Source of the DNA: Gp6-AA40 sp035492455
GTDB lineage: Bacteria; Acidobacteriota; Vicinamibacteria; Vicinamibacterales; UBA2999
Assembly (NCBI GenBank): GCA_035492455.1
Contig: DATJJE010000021.1
Location: 1-64,000 of the forward strand
Length of the DNA: 64,000 nt
Direction of reading: 5' to 3'
Part shown: one piece after another, positions 28,229 to 37,211 of the stretch
Layout of the letters: each line of letters starts with the position of its first letter
Numbering within the stretch: position 1 is the first letter of the stretch
Program-made: the position numbers and the translations under genes
Notes under the pieces: generated by a model
What the model saw: the letters and a program-made list of their open reading frames with translations, nothing else
Databases searched by the model: none
What the model was told of the DNA's origin: nothing

Positions 28229-28282
28229 CGAGCGATTGTATTATCTGGAGTTTGTGATTCGCGACTTATGACCGAGGAGACC

Positions 28283-28819
28283 ATGATGAACTGTTACACG
28301 GGACGGGATCTCGCGCGCGCGTTCCGCACGGTGCGAGAGAACACGATCAAAATTGCCGAAGAAATTCCAGAATCGAAGTACGACTTTTCCCCTGCGCCGG
28401 GCGTGCGCACGATACGGCAGCTGCTGACGCACATCGCGATCTCGGACGGCATGTCCACCGTGCACAAGGAGAAGCGTACAAACTTCGATGGCTTCAACTT
28501 TCCCGCGCTGGTCGGTCAGATGCAGACGGACGAAGCCAAAGCCCGCAGCAAGGACGACGTGGTTGCGCTGCTGAAACAGCGGGGCGAGGAGACCGCAAAA
28601 TGGCTGGAATCGCTCAGCGACGACTTTCTCGCGGAACAGTTCACGCAGCCGCGCGGCGAGCCGAAGACGAAGAGCCGCCTCGAGATGATCATGAGCATGA
28701 AGGAGCACGAGATGCACCACCGCGGACAGCTGATGCTCATCGAACGGATGCTGGGCATCGTCCCGCACCTGACGCGTGAAATGCAGGCGCGATTCGCGGC
28801 AGCCCAGGCGCGCGCCTAG
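28283..28819 (+). CDS. DinB family protein
   Basis: A 178-residue four-helix DinB-like protein with the metal-binding histidine pattern: LLTHIAISDG in the middle and KEHEMHHRGQLMLIERML near the C-terminus. These proteins include thiol S-transferases and damage-inducible proteins of unclear function. The start is ATG 28283 (or 28286), directly after the GAGGAG Shine-Dalgarno sequence at about 28274-28279; a further upstream ATG (28268) would place that SD inside the gene. Its stop overlaps the GTG start of the DUF2461 gene (TAGTG). Confidence 0.85.
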   Translation: MMNCYTGRDLARAFRTVRENTIKIAEEIPESKYDFSPAPGVRTIRQLLTHIAISDGMSTVHKEKRTNFDGFNFPALVGQMQTDEAKARSKDDVVALLKQRGEETAKWLESLSDDFLAEQFTQPRGEPKTKSRLEMIMSMKEHEMHHRGQLMLIERMLGIVPHLTREMQARFAAAQARA

Positions 28820-29532
28820 TGCCGCGGTTCTTCACGAAAAAGACGCTCGCCTTCCTGCGCGCGCTGAAGCGGAACAACGATCGCGAATGGTTCCGCGCGC
28901 GCAAACCTGATTACGAGCAGCACGTCCGCGCACCAATGGTCGCGCTGCTCGGCCAGCTCGCGCGCGATCTGCCGGCATTTGCGCCGGATCTCGTTTCCGA
29001 TCCGCGTGTCTGCCTTTTTCGTATCTATCGCGACACGCGCTTCAGCGACGACAAGCGTCCGCTGAAGACGCACGTTGCGGCGCATTTCCCATCGCGACAG
29101 TTTGCAAAGGGCGAAGGCGCGGGGATGTACGTCGAGATTACGCCGCAGTGGGTCTGGATGGGCGGCGGCATCTACATGCCTTCGTCGCCGGAGCTGCAGT
29201 CAATCCGCGCGTCAATCGCGGAGGAGCACCGCAAGTTCCACCGCATCGTGACGGCGTCCACCTTCCGCGCCGCCGTCGGCGAGCTGGCTGGTGAGCAACT
29301 GACGCGCGTGCCGCGCGGTTACCTGAAGGATCATCCGGCGGCCGGCTATCTGCGCCACAAGCAGTACATCGGGGGACGCGAATATGCGGCGGAATTCGCC
29401 CTCAGCCCGCGCTTCTATCCGGAGCTGCTGAAAGTCTTCCGCGCAATTGCGCCGCTCGTCGGCTTTCTGAACGCTGCGATCGTCCGCAGCAGCAACCACA
29501 CCCGCGAATTTACCCGCTCGCTCGCGGGATAA
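28819..29532 (+). CDS. DUF2461 family protein
   Basis: A 237-residue protein that fits DUF2461 (TIGR02453): it begins FFTKKTLAFLRALKRNNDREWF, and shows FRIYRDTRFSDDKRPLKTH and GGGIYMPSSPELQ, all typical. The function of the family is unknown. The start is the GTG of 28819, one base into the stop of the DinB gene. It is followed by the MutS-like gene eight bases after its stop, so three genes form a likely operon. Confidence 0.88.
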   Translation: MPRFFTKKTLAFLRALKRNNDREWFRARKPDYEQHVRAPMVALLGQLARDLPAFAPDLVSDPRVCLFRIYRDTRFSDDKRPLKTHVAAHFPSRQFAKGEGAGMYVEITPQWVWMGGGIYMPSSPELQSIRASIAEEHRKFHRIVTASTFRAAVGELAGEQLTRVPRGYLKDHPAAGYLRHKQYIGGREYAAEFALSPRFYPELLKVFRAIAPLVGFLNAAIVRSSNHTREFTRSLAG

Positions 29533-29539
29533 TCGCGCC

Positions 29540-31387
29540 ATGCGCCACGCGCCGGCGGACGAGTATCGGTCGCGGCTCGACGCCCGGCGCGGTAGGCACG
29601 CGCGGCTGTCGCGCGTGGACGAGCTGTTCAGTTATGGCCGGCTGGCTACGTTTGTCCTCGGCGCTGCTCTGGTCGTCGTGGCGTGGCGCGGCTGGATGTC
29701 CCCGTGGTGGATAGCGCTGCCGGTTGTCACCTTCATCGCTCTCATTGTCAGACACGACGTCGTCACCCGCGCGCGCGACGCCGCGGCGCGCGCAATCGCG
29801 TTGTACGAACGCGGGCTCGCACGTATCGAAGATCGATGGGCAGGCGGCGGCGACATCGGCGAACGGTTTCGCGACCCGAATCATCTCTACGCGGCCGATC
29901 TCGATCTGTTCGGGCCGGGGTCGCTGTTCGAGCTGCTCTCCATTGCGCGGACACGTGCCGGCGAGGATACGCTGGCCAGTTGGCTGCTCGCACCTGCCGA
30001 CTCGCCGGAAATTCGCATCCGGCAGCAGGCTGTCAACGATCTCGCCGCGCGTCTCGATCTGCGCGAAGCGTTATCGCTGGCAGGAAGCGACGTACGGGCC
30101 GGCGTTCACACGGAAGCATTGATTGCGTGGGCGGAGGCGCCGCCGCTGCTCGCCGCGGGGTGGCTGCATCCCGCAGCGGCTGCTCTGACGGTGGCGGCGA
30201 TCGGCACGCTGGTCCTCTGGCTCTCGACGGGAAACTCGGGTCCGTTTTTCGCGGTGGCTTTCGCCGAAATCGCGTTCTCGTGGCCGCTGCGCGAACGGGT
30301 GCTCAAGGCGCTGCACGGCGCGGATGCTGCGGCTCGCGATCTCGATGTGTTGGCGGTGGTGCTCACGCGATTGGAGACCGAGTCGTTCACGGCAGAACGG
30401 CTCACCGCGCTGCAATCGCGCCTGACGCACGGCTCGTCGTTCATCCACCGCCTGCACTGGCTCGTCGAGCTGCACGACTGGCAGCACAATGCCATCTTCG
30501 CCGCACTTGCCGCGCCCTTGCTGTGGGGCACGCACGTGGCGCTCGGCATCGAAGCCTGGCGGCGTACACACGGTCCGCACATCGGCGAATGGCTGCGTAT
30601 CTCGGGTGAATTCGAGGCGCTCGCGTCGTTGTCCGCCTACCGCTATGAGCATCCGGAGGATCCGTTTCCAGAACTGGTGGATGGTGGCGCGCAGCATGCC
30701 GTGTTCGATGGCGAGGCGCTCGGGCATCCGCTGATTCCCGCGGCTCGAATGATTAGAAACAACGTCGCGCTCAGCAGCGCGGATGTCCTCAGCGGCGCGG
30801 ATCTGGACGGTCCGCGGGACCCAGCCTTGCTCGTGGTGAGCGGATCGAACATGTCGGGCAAGAGCACGCTGCTGCGCACCGTCGGCATCAACGCCGTGCT
30901 CGCGTTTGCCGGCGCGCCCGTGCGCGCGGCGCGGCTGCGCATCTCTCCATTGCGCATCGGCGCCACCCTGCGCATCCAGGATTCACTGCAGGAAGGCCGC
31001 TCCCGCTTCTACGCCGAGATCACGCGCATCCGCGAGGTCGCGGATCTTGCCGGTGGGGCCGTTCCGGCGCTCTTCCTGCTTGACGAACTGCTGCACGGCA
31101 CCAACTCTCATGACCGCGCCGTCGGCGCCCACGGAATCCTACGCGTGCTGCTGCAGCGAGGCGCGATCGGATTGATCACCACGCACGATCTCGCGTTGAC
31201 CGAGGTTACGCGCACGCTCGGGCCAGGCGCGTCGAACGTACATTTCGACGATCGATTCGAGAGCGGAGAGATTGCCTTTGACTACGTGATGAAGCCGGGA
31301 CCGGTCACGCGCAGCAACGCCATTGCGCTGATGCGCGCGGTCGGCCTTCAGGTCCCCCTCGACGTTGCTCAGAGCGAGCAGGAGTGA
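29540..31387 (+). CDS. Membrane-anchored MutS-like ATPase
   Basis: A 615-residue protein whose C-terminal domain is a MutS ATPase: Walker A GSNMSGKST with K441, QDSLQEGRSRFYAE, Walker B LFLLDELLHGTN and the ITTHDLALT motif. Unlike mismatch-binding MutS, its N-terminal half has hydrophobic, probably transmembrane segments at about 37-69 and again at about 196-245, with no mismatch-recognition domain. It belongs with the small MutS-like proteins of unknown role often annotated as DNA mismatch repair. Membrane association makes canonical mismatch repair doubtful. tdo follows at once. Confidence 0.85.
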   Translation: MRHAPADEYRSRLDARRGRHARLSRVDELFSYGRLATFVLGAALVVVAWRGWMSPWWIALPVVTFIALIVRHDVVTRARDAAARAIALYERGLARIEDRWAGGGDIGERFRDPNHLYAADLDLFGPGSLFELLSIARTRAGEDTLASWLLAPADSPEIRIRQQAVNDLAARLDLREALSLAGSDVRAGVHTEALIAWAEAPPLLAAGWLHPAAAALTVAAIGTLVLWLSTGNSGPFFAVAFAEIAFSWPLRERVLKALHGADAAARDLDVLAVVLTRLETESFTAERLTALQSRLTHGSSFIHRLHWLVELHDWQHNAIFAALAAPLLWGTHVALGIEAWRRTHGPHIGEWLRISGEFEALASLSAYRYEHPEDPFPELVDGGAQHAVFDGEALGHPLIPAARMIRNNVALSSADVLSGADLDGPRDPALLVVSGSNMSGKSTLLRTVGINAVLAFAGAPVRAARLRISPLRIGATLRIQDSLQEGRSRFYAEITRIREVADLAGGAVPALFLLDELLHGTNSHDRAVGAHGILRVLLQRGAIGLITTHDLALTEVTRTLGPGASNVHFDDRFESGEIAFDYVMKPGPVTRSNAIALMRAVGLQVPLDVAQSEQE

Positions 31388-31388
31388 C

Positions 31389-32186
31389 ATGGCTGACACC
31401 ACAGCGGCGGTGACATATAACCGCTACCTCAAGATCGACGAACTGCTCTCATTGCAGCAGCCGCGCTCGGACGGTCCGGAGCACGATGAGCTCCTATTCA
31501 TCGTCATTCACCAGGTGTACGAGCTGTGGTTCAAGGAGCTGTTGCATGAATTCGATCGCGTCGCCCGGTTGCTGACCGCCGACGAATCGCATCGAGCGCA
31601 GCATACGTTGAAGCGCATCCTCACCATTCTGAAAGTGATGGTCGCGCAACTCGACATCCTCGAGACGATGACACCGCTCGAGTTTCTCAGTTTCCGCGCG
31701 AGGCTCGAGGCCGCGAGCGGATTTCAGTCGGATCAATTCAGACAAGTGGAGTTCGTGCTTGGCGCCAAGAGCGAAGCCGCAATCGCGCGCTTTCCCGAAG
31801 GGAGCCGCGCGCGTGAGGCCCTGACGCAGCGATATCACGCGCCGACGTTGTGGGACGCATTCGTCCACTATCTCGCGCGCGAGGGCTACCGCGTTCCCGA
31901 CGCGCTGCTGTCGCGCGACGTCACCGCCGGTCCAGAACCGTCGACCGATATCCAGAACATCCTCATCGACATCTACCGCGGTGATGCCAAGAATGCCGAG
32001 TTGTGCGAACGGCTCGTCGATCTGGACGAGGGTATTCAGGAGTGGCGGTATCGTCACGTGAAGATGGTGCAACGCACGATTGGCACCAAGCACGGTACCG
32101 GCGGCTCGAGCGGCGCCGCATATCTCGCGACCACGCTGGCGAAACCGCTGTTTCCGGATCTATGGGAGATTCGCAGTCATCTCTGA
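31389..32186 (+). CDS. kynA: Tryptophan 2,3-dioxygenase
   Basis: A 265-residue haem dioxygenase that opens the indole ring of tryptophan to N-formylkynurenine, the first step of the kynurenine pathway. Typical segments: LLFIVIHQVYELWFKELLHE, TPLEFLSFRARLEAASGFQS, and EWRYRHVKMVQRTIG followed by GTGGSSGAAYL. The start ATG 31389 lies one base after the stop of the MutS-like gene (TGACATG). The kynureninase-like gene overlaps its 3' end by 25 bases. Confidence 0.96.
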   Translation: MADTTAAVTYNRYLKIDELLSLQQPRSDGPEHDELLFIVIHQVYELWFKELLHEFDRVARLLTADESHRAQHTLKRILTILKVMVAQLDILETMTPLEFLSFRARLEAASGFQSDQFRQVEFVLGAKSEAAIARFPEGSRAREALTQRYHAPTLWDAFVHYLAREGYRVPDALLSRDVTAGPEPSTDIQNILIDIYRGDAKNAELCERLVDLDEGIQEWRYRHVKMVQRTIGTKHGTGGSSGAAYLATTLAKPLFPDLWEIRSHL

Positions 32187-33337
32187 CGCACGACCTCGCG
32201 CGCCACTACTCGCGTTTTCGCGTCGGCGAGCGGATTCTGCTGACCGGGCACTCGCATCAGGCGTGGCCCGACGCCGGCTTCGAGGCACAGCAGCGCGCGT
32301 GGCTCGATGCGGCGGAGTTCGTCGACGACAAGTGGGAGCGCGCGGCAGAGCAGGCGGCCAAGGTCCGCGCCGGATTCGCGCGACTGCTGGGCGATTCGCC
32401 GGACAACATCGCGCTCGGTCAGAACACTCACGAGCTGGTCACGCGCTGGCTGTCGGCGCTCGACTTCCGCTCGCGACATCGCATCGTCACGACCGACGGC
32501 GAGTTCCACACCATCCGCAGGCAGCTGGATCGGCTGGAAGAGGAAGGGGTCGAGATCGTCAGAGTTGCCGCGCATCCGGCCGACGATCTCGCTGAGCGCC
32601 TGGCGCGCACGATCGACGATCGCACGCTCGCCGCGATGATGTCATCGGTGCTGTTCGCGACGGCAGAGATCGTTCCGCAGCTGGATGCGGTCGCGCGTGC
32701 GTGCGTGCGGCAGGGCTCGGCATTGCTCGTCGATGCGTACCACCATTTGAACGTGGTCCCGTTCGACGTGCGGGCCATGCAACTGGACAACGCGTTCGTC
32801 ACCGGTGGCGGCTACAAGTACTGTCAACTTGGCGAGGGGAACTGTTTCTTGCGGGTGCCGCCGGGAGCACGCGCTCGTCCGGTGCTCACCGGCTGGTTTG
32901 CGGAGTTCGAGTCGCTGGAGCGGCCGCGCGACCACACTGTTGCGTATGCGGGCGGCGCCGGGGCGTTTGCGGGAGCGACCTACGATCCGACGTCGCACTA
33001 TCGCGCCGCGGCCGTGTTCGACTTTCACGTCGCGCAGGGACTGACGCCGGAGCGGCTGCGCGCGGTCAGCATCCGACAGGTGGGGTTGCTGGAGCGTGAG
33101 TTCGAGGCGCTCGACGTCGATCCGTCCATGGCGCGCATCGAGAAGGTTCCCGCTAATCGCCGTGCTGGGTTTCTCGCGGTGCGCACATCCCGTGCATCCG
33201 AATTGGTACGAGCTCTGCGCCACGCATCAGTTTTTGCCGACGCGCGCGGCGACATTCTCCGTCTTGGCCCCGCCCCTTACGTCAGCGACGCGCAATTGTA
33301 CGCAGCTATCACAACCTTGAGTCGCCTCATCACCTGA
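32162..33337 (+). CDS. kynU: Kynureninase-like PLP enzyme (aminotransferase class V fold)
   Basis: A 391-residue class V PLP enzyme. The N-terminus shows LTGHSHQAWPDAGFEAQ, the cofactor region VDAYHHLNVVPFDV, and the PLP lysine segment GGGYKYCQLGEGNCFLRVP. ATG 32162 lies inside the last 25 bases of kynA, so coupling is likely. Kynureninase would cleave kynurenine to anthranilate and alanine, which fits directly after tryptophan dioxygenase; a formamidase gene is not seen nearby. The family assignment rests on context as well as sequence, and another beta-lyase or sulfurase-like activity remains possible. The stop codon is contributed by a repeat that continues into the intergenic region. Confidence 0.8.
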   Translation: MGDSQSSLTHDLARHYSRFRVGERILLTGHSHQAWPDAGFEAQQRAWLDAAEFVDDKWERAAEQAAKVRAGFARLLGDSPDNIALGQNTHELVTRWLSALDFRSRHRIVTTDGEFHTIRRQLDRLEEEGVEIVRVAAHPADDLAERLARTIDDRTLAAMMSSVLFATAEIVPQLDAVARACVRQGSALLVDAYHHLNVVPFDVRAMQLDNAFVTGGGYKYCQLGEGNCFLRVPPGARARPVLTGWFAEFESLERPRDHTVAYAGGAGAFAGATYDPTSHYRAAAVFDFHVAQGLTPERLRAVSIRQVGLLEREFEALDVDPSMARIEKVPANRRAGFLAVRTSRASELVRALRHASVFADARGDILRLGPAPYVSDAQLYAAITTLSRLIT

Positions 33338-33441
33338 GTCAGAGTCGAGCACAACTCATCACCCAAGTCAGAGTCGGGGACAAGTCATCACCGTACTCTG
33401 ACTCGTGTACGGGACGTCACTCGACTCTGACTCGCGTGATG
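33328..33441. repeat. 29-bp direct repeats followed by inverted copies
   Basis: Two adjacent 29-bp units (33328-33356 and 33357-33385) begin CATCACC and share AGTCAGAGTCG; a third CATCACC follows at 33386. An inverted copy (CGACTCTGACTCGCGTGATG, 33422-33441) matches 18 of 20 bases of the reverse complement of the unit, with a further inverted core CTCTGACTCG at about 33396. The first unit contains the last codons and stop of the kynureninase gene. The block sits upstream of the M28 peptidase gene and could form long hairpins. Confidence 0.85.
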
Positions 33442-33453
33442 TAGCATCCACGG

Positions 33454-35316
33454 ATGCGGATTGGGCTCTGGGCCACCGCCGCAGGCACGACGCTGATGCT
33501 CGTCGCCCGGACGGCTGCGCCCGAACGGCAGACGCCCATCGACGGCTTCGCGCCGGGGCACGTCGCAGCGCAGCATGACGTCGAGCGGCGCCTCGCACGA
33601 TTTCCGTCGCCCGCCCGCCTCGCCGCCGACCATCAGTTCCTCACCGCCGAACCGCACGTCGCCGGATCGCCACGCGACCGCGAGCTCGCCGAGTGGACGC
33701 GCGATCAATGGATCGCCGCGGGCCTCGATTCAGTGGAAATTGTCGAGCACCACGTCTCGCTCCCCTACCCGCGCGAAGCCTCGGTAGAAATGATCGCTCC
33801 ACGCGCCTGGCACGCAACGCTGCGCGAACATCCCGTCGACCCGATCGCATTCCATGCCTATGGCGCAAGCGGCGACGTCACCGCAGCGGTCGTATCAGCC
33901 GGTACGGGCACGATCGCCGACTTCGATCGCCTCGCTGTAGATGGCATCGACGTGCACGGCAAGATCGTGCTTGTCCGCTATCCGGTGTCGTACAGCTATC
34001 GCGGCTACGCCGTCTATCTCGCTCAGCAGCGCGGCGCCGCGGCCGTCCTGATGTACGCCGCGCATTCCGACGCCCCTGACGATGCGATTCAACGCGGCGG
34101 GGTCGGATTCGACTTCCTCGCGCCTGGTGATCCAACTGATGCGGCGCGGCCGACTATCCCGAGCATCCCGATCTCGACGCGCGACGCTCACGTCATCCTC
34201 GATGCGATGCGCGGCCGCAATGTCACGCTTCGCGTGCACGTGTCGAACGACGAAGCTGTCCGCCCTATCTGGACGGTCGTCGGGCGTCTCAATGGCAGCG
34301 CCTACCCCGATCAATGGCTGATTGCAGGCAACCATCGTGACGCCTGGGTCTTCGGCGGCGTCGATCCGTCGAGCGGATCGACCGTGCTGATGGAGCTGGC
34401 GCGCAGCCTCGGCGCGCTTGCGAACAGCGGCGCCCGGCCGAAGCGAACAATCGTGCTCGCCAGCTGGGACGGCGAAGAGTACGCAATGACCTCCTCCACC
34501 GCATGGGGCGAGCAGCATGAGCGCGAGCTGCGCGAGAAGGCAGTTGCGTATCTCAACGTCGATGCCGCGGTCTCGGGAGTGACGTTCTCCGCGCGTGCGG
34601 TGCCCTCCCTCGCCCATCTCGTGGCGTCTGCCGCCGGCGTCGCGGACTCGACGATCGACACGCGCCTCGGCGCCGGCTCCGATTACGCGGTGTTCCTGAA
34701 CTTCCTCGGCGTGCCGATTGCCGACCTCCGATTTCAGGGGCCGTATCCCGTTTATCACTCGGCGTACGACACACACGCATGGGTATCGCGCATCGATCCG
34801 GATTTCAGGCGACACGCGGACCTGACGCGAATCTGGTCAACGATCGCGACGCGGCTGGCAAACGCCGATGCGGTTCCGCTCGATGCCGTGCGCTACTCAC
34901 ATCGGATCCGGGATTTTCTCGGCGAGATCGAAGGACGGTGGCATACGCCGCTCACGGCTGCCTTCGATGCTTTGGCGCGATTCGACGCGGCGGCGTCGGG
35001 CCATGGCACGGCAACGGCTGATGCGCTCGCCGCTGGCGATACGGCGTCTCTCGATTTGCTCAACCGCGCAGTGATCCAGATGGAGCGGTCCTTTATCGAT
35101 CCGTCAGGTCTCGATGGCCGTCCGTGGTATCGACATCAGATCTACGCGCCCACCTTCTCATATCAGCCGGAGGTGCTGCCAGGACTGGCGGAGGCGGTCG
35201 ACACCGGCGATCAGCGGCGTATCGCCGACGGCGAGCGCCGTCTCGTCGAGGCGCTCGACCGCGCTGCGGCGTGCCTCAAAGTCTTCACAACTTTCCCCGC
35301 CGCCCCGGCGTCATAA
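33454..35316 (+). CDS. M28B zinc peptidase (glutamate carboxypeptidase II-like)
   Basis: A 620-residue secreted peptidase. A signal-like N-terminus is followed by the peptidase domain interrupted by a PA domain (around 150-280, IDVHGKIVLVRYP, RGAAAVLMYAAHSD). The di-zinc ligands are all present: H294 in GNHRDAW, D304 in GGVDPSSG, E341/E342 in WDGEEYA, D370 in NVDAA and H435 in VYHSAYDTH. A C-terminal TfR-dimerisation-like helical region follows. Members cleave C-terminal residues from peptides outside the cytoplasm. It is followed closely by a secreted beta-domain protein (35324). Confidence 0.93.
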   Translation: MRIGLWATAAGTTLMLVARTAAPERQTPIDGFAPGHVAAQHDVERRLARFPSPARLAADHQFLTAEPHVAGSPRDRELAEWTRDQWIAAGLDSVEIVEHHVSLPYPREASVEMIAPRAWHATLREHPVDPIAFHAYGASGDVTAAVVSAGTGTIADFDRLAVDGIDVHGKIVLVRYPVSYSYRGYAVYLAQQRGAAAVLMYAAHSDAPDDAIQRGGVGFDFLAPGDPTDAARPTIPSIPISTRDAHVILDAMRGRNVTLRVHVSNDEAVRPIWTVVGRLNGSAYPDQWLIAGNHRDAWVFGGVDPSSGSTVLMELARSLGALANSGARPKRTIVLASWDGEEYAMTSSTAWGEQHERELREKAVAYLNVDAAVSGVTFSARAVPSLAHLVASAAGVADSTIDTRLGAGSDYAVFLNFLGVPIADLRFQGPYPVYHSAYDTHAWVSRIDPDFRRHADLTRIWSTIATRLANADAVPLDAVRYSHRIRDFLGEIEGRWHTPLTAAFDALARFDAAASGHGTATADALAAGDTASLDLLNRAVIQMERSFIDPSGLDGRPWYRHQIYAPTFSYQPEVLPGLAEAVDTGDQRRIADGERRLVEALDRAAACLKVFTTFPAAPAS

Positions 35317-35323
35317 TTTCGCT

Positions 35324-37180
35324 ATGAAATACACAGCGACGCGGCTCCTGCCGGCTCTTTTTGCGCTCGCGCTGGTCGCTTGGATGCCCTCGTCCGAGCT
35401 GATCGCGCAGGGTCGCGGCGGTGGGGCCGGCGGTGGTGCGCAGGGTGGCGCGTTTGGTCAGGGCGGCGGCCGCCAGCAGCAGCTTCCAACGCGCGATCAG
35501 GTCGGCGGCAACCAGGGCGGCGATCAGGCGGCCGGAACTGCGGTCATTCGCGGACGCGTGGTTGCGGCTGACTCCGGCATGCCGGTGCGCCGCGCGCAAG
35601 TCCGCGCGCAGGCAGGTGAGATCCGGGCGAATCGGCTGGTCAGCACCGATGCGCAGGGACGTTTCGAATTGAAGGACCTGCCGGCGGGACGGTGGACGCT
35701 CACGGCATCGAAAGCCGGCTACATGACGCTTCGTTACGGGCAGAAGCGATCGTTCGAGGCAGGTACGCCCATTGAAATCGGCGACGGTCAGCTGATGGAA
35801 CGCGCCGACTTCGCGCTGCCGAAAGGCGCCGCGATCACCGGCCGCATCTTCGACGAATACGGCGATGCGGTAGCAAATGCGCGCGTACAGGTCCTGCGCT
35901 ATCAGACGGTGCAGGGCCAGCGCCGACTCACACCCGCCGGCGGTGGCGATCAAACCGACGACACCGGCGCGTACCGTATCTACGGCCTCGCGCCCGGCGA
36001 CTACTACCTCAGCGCGACGCTGCGTGCCAACAACGGCCCGTTCTTCGACGACGGCAACAACGACACGACCAGCTACGCCTCGACGTACTACCCGGGCACC
36101 GGCAGCGTGAGTGAAGCACAGCGCATCACGCTCGGCGTCGGACAGGAACAGCCGAACGTCACCTTCGCGCTGCAGCCGGTACGCACGGTGAAGATCACCG
36201 GCACCGCGCTCAACTCGATGGGCACGGCGCTCACCAACGGCATGGTCACCTTGATGCCGGCCGACAACGTCGGCCCGGGCGGTGGCCCCGGTCCGGTGCT
36301 CTTCAATTTCGGCGGCAACGGACGCGTGCGTGCCGACGGCAGCTTCACCATCGCCAACGTGTCGCCGGGCAATTACACGCTAATGGCGGTTGCCGGCCCC
36401 GGTGGCGGACGAGGAGGCGGTTTCGCCATCCGGATCGGTGGACCGGGTGGGCCCGGACTCGACGACATCGAGTTGGCGTCCATCCCGCTCTCGGTCGCCA
36501 ACGAAGACATCACGGGTCTGACCGTCGTTACGTCGAAAGGCGCCAGCCTGAGCGGCAGCGTGATCGCTGCCGAAGGGTCGGTGGCAAAGCTCAGTACGAA
36601 CCAGATTCAAATCGTCGCGCAGCCCGCCAACGGTCAGTTCCTCCCTGGACCGCTTGGCAACCGCCCCGCCCGCGTTGAAAACGACGGAACGTTCGTGCTC
36701 ACCGGACTCACGGGCCAGAAATTCGTGCGCGTCAACGGACTGCCGCAGGAGTGGACGCTCAAGGCGGTGATGCTGAATGGCGTCGACGTCACGGACTCTG
36801 CGCTGGAGTTTCGCGGCAGCACTGAGAACTCGGGCCTGCAGGTGATCCTCACCGATAAAGTGAGCGACGTGAACGGCAAGGTGACGACGGCGCGCGGCGA
36901 GGTGACGCGCGACTACACGGTCGTGGTATTCCCCGACGACCCGACGAAGTGGGCGTTCCCGTCGCGGTTCGTGAAGACGGGACGCGCCGACCAGCAGGGC
37001 CAGTTCCGCATCCGTGCGCTGCCGCCCGACGATCGGTATCTCGCGGTCGCGGTTGATTACCTCGAGGATGGCGAAGGAACCGACCCGCAGTTCCTCGAAC
37101 AAATCAAGGACCGCGCGACGCGGTTCGCTCTCGGCGATGGCGAGTCGAAGTCGCTCGATTTGAAGATCATCAACCGATAG
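35324..37180 (+). CDS. Secreted carboxypeptidase-regulatory-like repeat protein
   Basis: A 618-residue exported protein: signal peptide (LLPALFALALVAWMPSSELIAQ), a Gly/Gln-rich low-complexity segment (about 30-60), then several carboxypeptidase-regulatory/Cna_B-like beta modules (IRGRVVAADSGMPVRRA, FELKDLPAGRWTLTASKAG, ITGRIFDEYGDAVANARV, FTIANVSPGNYTLMAVAG). Such proteins are abundant in Acidobacteriota; their role is not established, but they resemble surface or outer-membrane assembly modules. ATG 35324 is the first start in front of the signal peptide, eight bases after the peptidase stop. Confidence 0.82.
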   Translation: MKYTATRLLPALFALALVAWMPSSELIAQGRGGGAGGGAQGGAFGQGGGRQQQLPTRDQVGGNQGGDQAAGTAVIRGRVVAADSGMPVRRAQVRAQAGEIRANRLVSTDAQGRFELKDLPAGRWTLTASKAGYMTLRYGQKRSFEAGTPIEIGDGQLMERADFALPKGAAITGRIFDEYGDAVANARVQVLRYQTVQGQRRLTPAGGGDQTDDTGAYRIYGLAPGDYYLSATLRANNGPFFDDGNNDTTSYASTYYPGTGSVSEAQRITLGVGQEQPNVTFALQPVRTVKITGTALNSMGTALTNGMVTLMPADNVGPGGGPGPVLFNFGGNGRVRADGSFTIANVSPGNYTLMAVAGPGGGRGGGFAIRIGGPGGPGLDDIELASIPLSVANEDITGLTVVTSKGASLSGSVIAAEGSVAKLSTNQIQIVAQPANGQFLPGPLGNRPARVENDGTFVLTGLTGQKFVRVNGLPQEWTLKAVMLNGVDVTDSALEFRGSTENSGLQVILTDKVSDVNGKVTTARGEVTRDYTVVVFPDDPTKWAFPSRFVKTGRADQQGQFRIRALPPDDRYLAVAVDYLEDGEGTDPQFLEQIKDRATRFALGDGESKSLDLKIINR

Positions 37181-37200
37181 GGCCGCAGAAGCCGGCCCCT
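37179..37200. repeat. Intergenic palindrome of GGGCCG type
   Basis: GGGCCG (37180-37185) and CGGCCC (37193-37198) form an inverted repeat and end in CCTAC, like other GC-rich intergenic hairpins of the window. The stop codon TAG of the upstream gene runs into it. Confidence 0.5.
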
Positions 37201-37211
37201 ACGATCCACCC

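Noticed and set aside
26921..28267. Long plus-strand open frame in front of the DinB gene (open from about 26921)
   Set aside because: It lies antisense to the FAD oxidase gene, has no recognisable domain and shows the Arg/His-rich composition of a GC-rich shadow frame. Only its end after 28283 is the DinB gene.
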